Shown in pieces: positions 1 through 10,400 of a stretch of DNA of 64,000 nucleotides; positions within the stretch are counted from its first letter, which is position 1, and every line of letters begins with the position of its first letter. Location of the stretch: contig CM049306.1 of NCBI GenBank assembly GCA_026874595.1, positions 44,890,019-44,954,018 on the forward strand. The letters are read 5' to 3'. This DNA comes from Sipunculus nudus (taxonomy: Eukaryota; Annelida; Sipuncula; Golfingiida; Sipunculidae). The notes under the pieces were generated by a model. It worked only from the letters and a program-made list of their open reading frames with translations. It did no database searches and was not told the DNA's origin. A program made the translations under genes and the position numbers.

Positions 1-50
1 GACTGACTTGTGAGCTACGGGTTCGAATCCATGTGTTAGCAAGATTTCCG
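1..50 (+). repeat. tRNA-like/SINE head fragment cut by window edge
   Basis: Positions 20-30 read GGTTCGAATCC, an exact match to the pol III B-box consensus of tRNA genes and tRNA-derived SINEs. The flanking bases do not form a five-pair T-stem, and nothing resembling a 3' acceptor stem follows, so this is unlikely to be a functional tRNA gene. The A-box side lies outside the window. Most likely the left-truncated head of a tRNA-derived SINE. Confidence 0.45.
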
Positions 51-237
51 TGTTTCTGATGAATTTAATTTTAACATAGGTGTTCCCCGTAGGTTTGCAC
101 TGTGTTTTTTCATTATCAGGCACAGGCCCAACATACGGCACCCAAAGAATTTCCATAGAACCCTTCATCCAGAAAATAACCCTCAATACAACCATTGGAA
201 TCATAACATAAGAAAAAAAAGTCACAGAAGGGACCAC

Positions 238-800
238 AACTCTATGCAATTTGGACCACTTCGCTTCTGAAAACCATCGTGAAGACCCTTCTGTTTTGAG
301 TGATATTTACAAATGTTTTCGTAAGCATGTGCAGTTCGCGTGTTTGACTGATTGTATTCTGTGTATTCTAATGCTTGTGGAGACCTTTTAGTCTCATACA
401 AAGACACACGTCGCGCTCCACATCCCCAAAGCTGGTCTGTTATTTGACGTCCATTTTTTCATGAAACTTAAAAAAAACGGAAGTCTCGTCTGCAGTCCTA
501 CACCAAGGTCACTCCCGCAGAAGGCAGTGATTTCTTGTCAGGAATAACTTGTGACAAGCAAGTACGATAACCCAAACTGGATTAAGACTAATGCCTGGCC
601 ATTTGCAAATGTACAATGATGCGCTACAAAGAAAGCTTTAGCCAAGAGAATAAATCAATACGCCTGACCAATTAAAACCATGGTCTCATTCTCAAGTAAC
701 AGACGGACAGGGTGAAAGTTATCCGCGTGCACGCACAGGTGTGACCTATTAGTGGCCGCCTTTTTCTAGTGGACTGAGCTAAACTTTTATGCATAATCCT
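238..800. repeat. Diverged dispersed repeat, copy 1
   Basis: Two blocks here reappear in the same order near 9,921-10,400. Block one (about 238-365) shares TTGACTGAT, GATATTTAC and a run of partly matching bases with 9,921-10,050. Block two (about 738-795) shares GGCCGCCTTTTT and a similar CAGGTG-type lead-in with 10,345-10,400. About 370 bp between the blocks shows nothing recognisable. The class of element is unknown; I see no coding capacity or terminal structure. Confidence 0.4.
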
Positions 801-815
801 ATTGATGATCCCTAA

Positions 816-1206
816 CCGGCTTCTGTGGCTCAGGGGTAAATTGCAGGACTCAAAGCCGGGATATTGTGAGTACGAATCTCAGCCGAGGCGGTGAGATTTT
901 TCACGGTCGGCCCCCCACCCAGGGTAAGCGCTCTGCAGGCTTAATGGGAAGGCCGTGCCCAACGGCCGTGTTTCACTCACAAACGAGTGCGCCTTTCGGG
1001 GGCTCCTCGGTGGTATGACCAGCAATGGGGACGATTACACACCCAGGGCCCGCAGGTGCAGTAGTCACCGGGCCTGGTTAAATGAGAGGAAGCGTGTGAT
1101 ACTGCCCTGTCACGTAGTCCGAAACCGGAATGGAATTCTGCAGATGTACATATATGTAGTTAAGTAAGCATTAAAAATGGACACGGTTACCTCCACCAAA
1201 AAATAT
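816..1206 (+). mobile_element. tRNA-derived SINE, full-length copy A
   Basis: The 5' head is tRNA-like: A-box TGGCTCAGGGG at 826-836 and a diverged B-box GAGTACGAATCTC at 868-880. A GC-rich body of about 300 bp follows and ends in TTAAGTAAGCATTAAAAATG and CCTCCACCAAAAAAT, then an (AT)n tail (1,210-1,233). The body matches two other copies in this window on the minus strand (48,760-49,105 and 47,993-48,160). Shared pieces include GTGTTTCACTCA, GAGTGCGCCTTTC, AGGGCCCGCAGGTGCAGTAG, TCCGAAACCGG and CTGCAGATGTA. No protein is encoded; transposition would depend on a partner LINE that cannot be identified from the tail. I do not recognise the family by name. Confidence 0.8.
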
Positions 1207-1209
1207 TAA

Positions 1210-1233
1210 ATATATATATATATATATATATAT
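1210..1233. repeat. (AT)n microsatellite at SINE tail
   Basis: An uninterrupted AT dinucleotide tract immediately follows the A-rich end of SINE copy A and probably represents its expanded tail. Confidence 0.9.
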
Positions 1234-1362
1234 GCGCATGAAGCAGTCAGCTACACCGGATGCCCTATATCTGCGTGCGCATGAAGCAGTCAGCTACACC
1301 GGATGCCCTATATCGGCGTGCGCATGAAGCAGTCAGCTACATTTGATGCCCTATATCTGCGT
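1234..1362. repeat. Tandem repeat, 43 bp x 3
   Basis: Three head-to-tail copies start at 1,234, 1,277 and 1,320, each beginning GCGCATGAAGCAGTCAGCTA. Copies differ by a few substitutions (ACCGG becomes ATTTG in copy three; CTGCG becomes CGGCG in copy two). No coding meaning is apparent. Confidence 0.9.
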
Positions 1363-1755
1363 GTAGAGCTTGCAAACACAGCGCTATATGTTAACAGCAC
1401 GTGAGCCGGTATTTAATCACACAGTTATAAGCGGTTGTCGGTACAATTACATTTTCACTACAATACGTACTTTTCCAGTACAGGCTGCAACCCGAAACTG
1501 GAATATATGCTACAACAGTTTGGGCAAGAACCCAAGACAATGACCCAGTTCTATATTTTCAGTGCATTCAACCAAAGGTTCGTAGTCGGCCAGTGAATTA
1601 ATAAACAAGTTTTCCCATATCTTTTATAATGGTCAAACTAAAGTATTTGCCGAGCTTTCTTTAAAAACGAAAATTGTTATACTCCTTGGGGGCCTTCCTT
1701 TGCTATCGCTTGGCCCACGATCGAATTTAAGAATGTATTTGCAGATATATTTGAC

Positions 1756-1855
1756 ATGACACAATATGACACGTCTCCTGATGACACAATATGACACGTC
1801 TCCTGATGACACAATATGACACGTCTCCTGATGACACGATATGACACGTCTCCCA
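1756..1855. repeat. Tandem repeat, 25 bp x 4
   Basis: Four nearly identical 25-bp copies start at 1,756, 1,781, 1,806 and 1,831. Each contains ATGACACAATATGACACGTC followed by TCCTG, and the last is slightly altered. The unit itself holds a partial internal duplication of ATGACAC. Confidence 0.9.
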
Positions 1856-1969
1856 GTAATGTTCAGTTGTCGTTTGTTTCGTGTCTTGCACAGTAAATAC
1901 AGGTTGTCAGGCTAACTTGATGAATAAAACCATTTTTTATAATGTGGATCACAATAAGTCAAGCACATT

Positions 1970-2490
1970 CGTCAGACAGTAAATCAACATCAGTCAAATC
2001 GGTTATAAATGTAAGCCAGCTGGCAGATCATCATTAGTTATACTGACCGACATTAGTCAACTGATCAACATAAGTCCACTGGCCGATCAATATAAGTCAA
2101 CTTATCAACATTAATTCATCCTTATTGAACATTAATCCACTTGCCTATCAACATAAGTCAACTGATATACATCAGTCAACTGATCAACATTACTTCACCA
2201 CTTATCCACATATGTACATTAGTCAACTGGCCGATTTACACACTAGTCAACTGATTAAGCCTTATTCACCACTTATAAACAAGTCCACTAGCCGACCAAC
2301 ATCAAAGGGCCGATCAAAATTAGTCAATAGATCAACATGATTCAACTGGAAGATAAAATCAATCAAATGATCAATATCAGTTCACTAGCCGATCAAATTG
2401 GACAGCTGACGACCAACATTATAGTCAACTGATCTACAATATATTCCAAGTCCGATCAATATTGGTCAACTGACTGATCAACAGTTGTTA
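1970..2490. repeat. Degenerate minisatellite, about 18-22 bp period
   Basis: Variants of GATCAACATTAGTCAACTG recur about two dozen times at irregular 18-22 bp spacing. Many substitutions show it is an old, decaying array. The short open frame across it is a by-product of repetition. Confidence 0.7.
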
Positions 2491-2748
2491 CGGAGAAATT
2501 TGGTTCAATTAAAATAAAAGGGAATAAATGCCCTAAATGTAAAGGAAAATAGGCCTATTAGGATTATTATTGACGTGTGACATTAGCTCTAACATAAGAG
2601 TCACACAGAATGAGGTAACAAAGATGACGTCATACAGGATAATTTGGTCGGATAATGGTGTGGATGATTAGTTCTGTCACTGCCATTTAAACTGGATTTA
2701 AAAGAAGTCTTGAAAAATATTTTGGAATACTGAATTGCCTTGTTAGTC

Positions 2749-2749
<1 letters not shown>
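2491..2749. other. No recognisable feature
   Basis: AT-rich sequence with no supported gene, repeat or RNA structure. Confidence 0.5.

Positions 2750-2814
<65 letters not shown>
2750..2814. repeat. (TA)n microsatellite, about 65 bp
   Basis: Perfect TA dinucleotide tract. It is self-complementary and expected to be polymorphic. Confidence 0.95.
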
Positions 2815-2818
<4 letters not shown>

Positions 2819-4589
2819 GAGATGTAAAACCTCATATGAAAAACCAACATTTATATTTTCTTCTGAATCTTGTGGCCAAGTGACATGGCGTCTGCTATAG
2901 GTTGCAGACAACTGTATTTTTTAGAATATTTATGACCAGTTATTAGCCAATCAGGAGCTTTCAAGTCCAGTTGTTTGAGCATGTGACCGGTGACCTTGAC
3001 CTTCATGAATGAGTTGTTGTAAAAATAGACTGTTTTCTCAGATATCGATTTAATTGCATTGCTTGAGTATTTTCTAAGTATGATTATGATTTAATTATAG
3101 TAAATAAGGCCAACACCCCATTCCTTCAATGCAACATGCCATCTGAAATAAATGTGCCAGTTTATGAAAATATTGCCAAATTTCAATGTGCACCCTTTTG
3201 TGGAACAAACCGTGCTCTTCCAACTGATTGCAATTGCTTTATTGTATATATTTCTATCTTTATATCGGTAGAATCAGTATTTGAAAGCTAGCTTTATGCC
3301 GTTTTAATTCTGGTTTTTATGAATGTGTACAACAGTCAAAAAATCGTGGGGGACTGCAAATAACATCAGCAGCCGTACATAAGAGGCGAAGTTAAATATC
3401 ATATTACGTTCAAATAACTTTAACAAGGCAAACTACAGTCATATATGCGACAGATTTGTTGTATGAAATTTATATGCGCTACATATGGAGAACTCTGGAA
3501 AATACCACCAAATTCTAGCGCCTCTTGACTGGGTGTCTGTACTGATAGGAACGCCGCTGGTATCGGCTGCCGCACAGCAATTTGCTGACTTGAAACAAAA
3601 ACGTCAAAGACCCAGTGTTCGTGTTAATTGAATTTCAGTAAACTACACTAGGACAAGTCACCGACATGTACATAACACGTACTTACCTGATTTAATGCCT
3701 CTATGACGTACGTGAGCTATTCTTCCATTAGATATATCCAGGATGGCGCGGGCGCTGTGCGTCCGTGTACAGTACCACTGCCCGTGTGTTCAGCAGACGA
3801 TAGCTAGAGTTCGCAACTGTTCCGAGCTCCTACGAAGTCATCAAACACACGAATCAAATCTCGGTATGACTCCCATTGTGCCTGGGGCCGACCGATAAAA
3901 TCAATGCCAGTCGGCGCTGGTTGAGGGATCTCTCCACATTGCCTGAGACCATCTGGAAATACACGAATAATGCTAGACATAATACTGCCAAACTTATAGT
4001 CAGTGTATGGTCCAATTCTTCAGACAAGACCCCTGGAAGATAATCACGTTCTTCCACATTCGACCTTGACCTTCTCGGACGGATTCTCTTGTGACACCCT
4101 CGTAAACATGATTTTAAAACTGACTTACAATAACAAACAAAAGCTATATATAAAACAACAGTTATAGCTTGGATATAGATATTTCCCCCCAGATTTTACA
4201 TAGAATCTCAAAAGAATACCTAAATATATCGTTTTTAAGCAACAAAATATCATGCACACACCCACGGGCCTTGAAAAAAATTTATATGAACTGATCAGGT
4301 AACTATGTATTCAATTTTTAATTTAATGTCAGTTCTGTGTAACTATGGCAATATAAATCCACCTGTACAAGATAGATATCAACTAATTACAAATGCTGCC
4401 TTCCGCACGGATCCAACCAACGCTATATTCATGAAGATGTGTCATCCATGTACAATGGGAGCAATGTGATAAACAACATTTACGTGTTATGGTAGGTCGT
4501 AGCCTCGTGGTTAACTGAGGGTTTTGGATAACAGAGAAGAACGTCCCTACCAGTTTATAAGGGTCGATTTTATAATATTTAAAGAAGCC
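2815..4589. other. No recognisable feature
   Basis: About 1.8 kb of AT-rich sequence. Short open frames on both strands show no protein family signature. Confidence 0.5.
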
Positions 4590-4795
4590 AGAGAGTATGT
4601 GAATTATGTAATGTGTTAGGTGATGAATTTCATTATTAATTTTGATGTAACAAGTGTCTCCAGGAAAGAAAACAATTTATTTTAACATGGTACTCAATTA
4701 ACCCTCATATTATTAAATATGAGCAACTCATGTCTATTACTAACTATAGGAAACTCTGTAAATTGGCTAAATTTGTTACAGCATTTATGGATAAA
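4590..4795 (+). pseudogene. LINE ORF2 C-terminal relic
   Basis: Reading the frame from 4,592 gives RVCELCNVLGDEFHY, then, after two stops, a long stretch ending RKLCKLAKFVTAFM. The pattern Cys-x2-Cys followed by an acidic DEFHY and a further Cys is the C-terminal motif of many animal LINE ORF2 proteins, as is the 'KLAKF' ending. The same layout occurs in the LINE at 44,280-44,849 (MYC then EDEIHF then C, ending SKLAIF). Only the last 65 or so residues remain and the frame holds stops, so this is a dead 3' fragment. Confidence 0.6.
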
Positions 4796-6548
4796 AAACA
4801 TTGATGATTTCGTTGTATGTATAATTATATATACATGTATATTGTTTACAGTTAATTTTTTTATACATTTTTTATGCATTGTCTCGCACAATTATGGTTA
4901 ACTATTTTATATGCTACTATTGTGTTTATTAAGGATCTCATCATTAACAATTCTTTGATATTTATATTTACACGAGTATAGTTATGTATGGTTACTTAAT
5001 GAGTGCAATTATAATCCAGAAGTATTGTTTCCTCAGTTACTATGTATGAAAGACTATATGTCTTTCATGAGTCGTGAGTGTAATAAAGTTCTGAGTTCTG
5101 GAACACATCCCCGAGCTGTAAATTGGGTAAATAGTGAATTCACGATTGAACCTCGGAGATTTATTAGAAGTGTTAACAACAGCTAATGACATCTTGATAA
5201 TTCCAGGCCAAGTGCCCATAAAATGTGAAATCAAGAAGACTTAATAATAACATCATTCTCATTATAATGTAAAGGTCACACAAAAAAAAGTTTTTTTACG
5301 GACTCAAATATGGTGAGAGCGAGAGAAACTTTTCTCTTTTTGTCCTTACCAATCTAGACAGAATACATGTGAAACTCATCCAGCTAGCCTAGAAAACACA
5401 AAACGTTGCATCAGTTCTTGAAATGGGGTATATGATCAGCATAGAATTTACTCAATTGTCAATTTCTATATAAGGATATTTTAAGGGGTTTTTGCCACGG
5501 CACAATTTGCGGTTATACCAAGGACCACATTTTCATTTGCTTCGAAGAAAAGAATCCACAAAATATGGGAACAGCGAATCCGCAAATATTTGCATGGCCT
5601 AACCTCATCATCATTCAATAGACGGTTCCACCTGTAACGTATTGACCTAAATTGTACGCGTTTCATGCACAGACCGATCTAGGTCAGTGTTTTGTTTAAC
5701 TGTTAAAAATCATCGCTTCACGCGATGCTTAAATCAATTAAAAATGAAAACCTTATCATCAAAGTAGACGCCATCTACCATAAAGGTGAAGTTTTCACAA
5801 AGAGAACTACGTAGTGTATTTTCAGCACCACGGTAATGTTCCCCGTGGCAACCTTAAAACAGTCCATGCATGTGAGCAAAAAAAGCTTCAAAGGACCAGT
5901 CAAAAGACTTATTCCGCCTGTCCATGGGCAAAAAGTGGGTCAGAAATATGACCTCTTCAGCTGTCATCATCCGTTATTCGGATAGGTTTGGTGTATTTTA
6001 GGACTGGTTGACAGGGACAAATCTGTTTGATAAGAGACGCGGGGGAAATAATTGTAAGGACGGATCCCCTACGGGTGCTTATCTATTTTGTCTAGTCATT
6101 TGCGTTTAAAGGGGTCCAATCACCTATTTGACTTTTTTAATAAACTAAAGGTAATTCCTTAGAGCTTTTATAAAAATAGGCCAGAAAACGTGGATTGTTT
6201 TGTTTATATCAATGTGTTTATAATATGTGGGTGCCTGCCAAAATAATCAAAACAAAGTCAACAAGAGCATCTGGCAGCAAGTCAGATAAGTCAGCGCTAT
6301 GCAAAGGCGTATTGCAATAAGTAACCCATCTTGTATAACATTCTCGTTTGTCAACATTGATGTGTTTACAAATATGTTGTCGATAAACAAGTTCATATAT
6401 CCTTCACAATGGCGTCATAAGAACGTTTCTCAACCAATATTACCCTTCGATCTTTAATATATATGTACAGAGGAAGCCAGAAACATATAAATTCATTTTC
6501 AAAAGGTAGGTGAATGGGCACCTTTAAGCCAAAGTAACATTACCGGTT
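4796..6548. other. No recognisable feature
   Basis: AT-rich sequence; the first 200 bp may be the untranslated tail of the LINE relic. The short open frames look random. Confidence 0.45.
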
Positions 6549-7343
6549 CCCCCCCCCCCCCCCCCCCCAGCTCCGGTGGATTTTAAAATCGGCCCAGCAG
6601 CAAGCTCCACGCCCATTCTAAAAATCCGGCCGACTTCCGTCGATTTTTATAGATTGTGCATGGTATCATTAGTATCGAAGCCCGGCCGAGCCTAAAGATT
6701 TTTTTCCGCACCTGAAATGGGAAGGGGCCCGACAGGACGTCGTTAGAAGCACGTCTGAGCCTCCTCCGATCATCGTTCGGAACTCCTCCGACGTTTATAA
6801 CTCGACCGAGGCTTCTAAGTGGTCCGCCCGGCCAGTTTAGACCTGTTAGCTGTGTCCTGGCTGAGTTCACGCGACTGGAAATTTCGGACGATCCCAAAGA
6901 TACCCAAGCGGGCCTCGGCGATCTCTTTCCGAGCTGCTACCGAGCAAAACTTTCGCCGAATTCCAAGCGAGTAGTCGTCGCTCTTTAACTCCGCGCTAAA
7001 GAGCGACGAGCTCCCCAGCGAGCTGTTTAAATACTGAATAGGCTCGTCCGAGTAAACAATGTTAGGCCAAAGCTCGACCGAAAAGTCCACATTTTGGCCA
7101 AAAACAATTCGGTAGGGGCTCGTTGACGTGATATGACTGGGGCTTAAATCTGTAAAATCTGTAGAAGGCGGCGGGGAAGTTGAAGGGCCGAAGGTAAAGT
7201 CAGGGGATTTCCCACTAATATTTAGGTTGTGTTGGCGCATTTTTTTTCAAATGCATCGTGACGCAAAAATCCGGTTCTGTTTTCTGTATATTCCTTTTTT
7301 TAAGGTCGAAAAGTCCCCCCCCCCCCCCATAAATCCACCCCTG
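6549..7343. mobile_element. GC-richer island bounded by C tracts, possible hAT-like element
   Basis: A C20 run (6,549-6,568) and a C14 run (7,315-7,328) bracket about 750 bp that are visibly richer in G+C, with many TCCG/CCGA words unlike the surroundings. At the right end the minus strand reads CAGGGGTGGATTTATGG (7,327-7,343), resembling the CAGGG-type ends of hAT transposons. At the left end CAGCTCCGGTGGATTTTA follows the C tract, a weak partner. No matching 8-bp target duplication is visible. The minus strand carries two overlapping open frames (6,815-7,240, 141 codons; 6,583-6,897, 104 codons) without a recognised family; I do not call them genes. Confidence 0.35.
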
Positions 7344-9920
7344 ATCATTGATCTACATGTCTTGGGTAATAAATCTTATTTTTAAACAGTGTCTACATTA
7401 ACCTCAACAACATTTTTTAATTGTTCGCTGTAACTTAAAGATACAAGGTGAAATTAAAGCGACATTGATAACAAAGGTAAATTTTTAGTTGTTTTTTTCT
7501 AATGCGCATGGTTTTATCAGTCTTGAAAATAAACTGCATACAGACTGCCGGTATGCTTTTTATTCCTTAAGCTATAAGTAAGCCGATTAGACACCTACGT
7601 TGCGAGTGTAAAAACCGCCAATCCACACTTTCAATTATATTGAAAATACATGTAAAAATATAAAACAAAAATGAAAGAAACTGCCGTCAGCTTTTCACCT
7701 CCTCAGCTGTCCAACTCAACTGACCCATTACTACACTGGCGACATCTGTTGGTGACAACTGAGAGTAAGTGTTCGGGTCAGTTGTATCAACAAAGAAAGA
7801 TCGTATCTGTTGTATATATATATCTCAGATTCTGATAGTTCTGATAGTCTGATATTTTTTATCCTCGAAGGGGAGGTGCCTGCCTGAGGGTATGGCATGT
7901 ACTGTGTTGAATTCATGTACGCGAGGTTATAATTTCGCGATTTCCACTTTTTGTCTGTGTATCCCGAGGGTTTCATCTTCATCTTCATTTCACAATACAC
8001 AGTAAACTGTACACTATTGTATGACATTGTATTACACTATTGTATTTTATATGTCCGCAAAATTCTTTACTCTTTGAGAAGGACCAAGAAATCGTCGAAG
8101 AAGTGGGAATTCGTGTTCATTTTAGGCAGAAAATGAAAAAAAAAATATATGTCATATTTTTCATAATATCAGTCTTTGGCATACGGATGGTATAACATAC
8201 ATCTGTTAATAACAAATATATGTCAATAATATATGTCCCGGTAAGCTACAGACATAGATGATGTATGTGGTATATCAATGAGGCTTCACTTTAAACGAAT
8301 ATTCAGCTGTGTAGTTGGAGCGTCTTATTAATGTATAGTTTTATTCGCGATACTTTTCCGTTCGCGAATATTGCGAATTTTAAAATCCTCGCGAACATAA
8401 ACCCGACCACGGTATCTGGTTTCATTTATAAAACCGAATCACAGCATGTTATATATATTTCGAATATTTACTGCGCATAATATTAATTACATTTACCTAA
8501 TCCCTACCTGTTGTATCCAGCAGACGACCGTACAACGCCCATGAAAAAGATTTCTCAATTTTTTTTTTTTCAGCGCACAATATTGAAAAGATTCCCAGTT
8601 ATCCTTTAGTATCAAGTCATAAACAAAAAAAAAAACATATAGCAGTAATTATATTTCTATTGTTAACATTTTCTTACTGTTCTATTATCAATATTTTCTT
8701 AACATTTCTCATTTCATACTTCGTACTTTGGAGAATTATTGGTGCTATTCAGGCTCGGATGCAGAGGATAGGTTCGTGATTTCCGTATCAATTAAGTGAG
8801 TCATAAAGTCAAGTGATACCTCAAGTTTAATACAATCAATTTTGCATGCTCCTCGTGTTGTACTAGTATACAGACATATACAAGTGTTGTATCAGTGTGT
8901 TCATTAGACCCAGCCAGCAATACCCGGCTTTCATGTGATGAGCGTAATTGAAATAGGAAAATGATACCGAGTATTGCCTGGAAAGAAGTTCACGTATGTC
9001 CTTACCCTCCCCGCCGGTACGGCAAGTTAACCGTTTCAACTGAACACAGTCGGTTCAACTAACAGCGTCGAGCAAAATTGGCCACCCTTTTTTCTGATTA
9101 CATTGTAACCATGGTAACCTTGTTAGAAGAACAACTCAGCTAATAACTTTGCCCGTAAACTGACTTGTTCTAAGAGTACTTCAAAGTTTTCTTCACAAGA
9201 TCAAGTGTCAAGTGGTTGCCCCTTACATTTTACCGGAAACGAACGCATTTAATGATGTTTCATATCTGAAGGTGTGAGACACACGTGACTCCTTTGTACT
9301 CTGAACTGTTAATTAACATGCACTAAAGGGTTTTTTGAAAAAATTGCCTGTTCTAAAAATGAGATCTATAAACTCCTTTTTAACCTATGGTTAAGAAATC
9401 AAACCCTGCAGTATATACATTTTTTTGTGGGTGTGTATGTATGTGCGTGCATGAATGCGTACATTTACTATACAATTTTATTCTGACAGCCAGATAAACA
9501 GTATACTCTTAAATCCGATGTCACTTGTACACTGGATTACAGTCTGTGCGCAAAATGAAAGCCCCGAAGAGCCGTTTATCGAGGTCAGGCTTGATAACGA
9601 CTTCTGATAGAAAAGTACACCGAGGACAATTTCATAGTTGGAGTCTATATATGCGAAGAGCACGAGGGCCAATATACCCTAATCTTCCGAGTAGAAGCCT
9701 GAGGGCCATTTTATGGATTACCACGCAATCATCCACAAAAAAAGTAGGGAAAGACGATGGCAACTGTGTTGCTCACTGTGCGTCTGCAGTCTCACATCAT
9801 ATATTATCGTGAGCGGTCGGAAACATTTGGCCCACAAGGTTTATCCGTTCAAAAATAAAAAATGCATCAGTAGGAAGCGCAACACCGGTTACAAAAAACA
9901 GTTAAAGAGGCTCCGGTTAG
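7344..9920. other. No recognisable feature
   Basis: AT-rich sequence. A CG-dotted patch at about 8,345-8,410 (TTCGCGAATATTGCGAATTT and neighbours) resembles the ends of palindromic MITEs, but no partner was found. Confidence 0.45.
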
Positions 9921-10400
9921 AACCATTTCGGCCTTGAAAAGAATATTCAAGACATACCCCAAATTTATAGTGCATTGTAAAAGATATTTACGTACATTTT
10001 CCTTTACAAGAGCGTGCGCAGTACAGGTGCTTGACTGATCGTTTGTTTTTTTACAGGTCAGACGAGCAAACACTAACTGTAGTCTTCTTGTAATGTGACT
10101 GTAATGTTACTGTAATATTACTGTAATGTTATTGTCATGTTTCTGCCATGTTACTGTCATGTTCCAGGCATGTTACTTTAATGTTACTGTCATGTACTGT
10201 TATGTTACGGTAACGTTATTATAACCTTTCTGTAATGCTACTGTAATGTTACTATAAATGTACTTTGATTTTATTGTAGTTTTACTAATATTTGGGGACA
10301 CGGTAAATGTCCAAAAGTCGCGACAGTTACAGGCCACAGCCACAGGTGCGACCCAGTGGGGCCGCCTTTTTTCTGGTGGACAGGACCAATCTTTTACGAA
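9921..10400. repeat. Diverged dispersed repeat, copy 2
   Basis: It matches copy 1 (238-800) in two ordered blocks. The first is at about 9,921-10,050 with AGATATTTAC and CTTGACTGAT, the second at about 10,345-10,400 with GGGGCCGCCTTTTTT and GGTGGAC. The 11-bp tandem array lies between the blocks and is absent from copy 1. Identity is moderate and indels are frequent. Confidence 0.4.
10089..10288. repeat. Degenerate tandem repeat, 11-bp period
   Basis: About 18 units of TGTAATGTTAC and variants (TGTCATGTTAC, TGCCATGTTAC) run with a steady 11-bp register and one small interruption near 10,195. Decay increases towards the right end. Confidence 0.8.

Noticed and set aside
1-50. Functional tRNA gene
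   Set aside because: Only a B-box is present, the T-stem does not pair fully, and the 5' part is outside the window.
955-1167. A 70-codon protein
   Set aside because: It lies entirely inside SINE copy A, which is non-coding.
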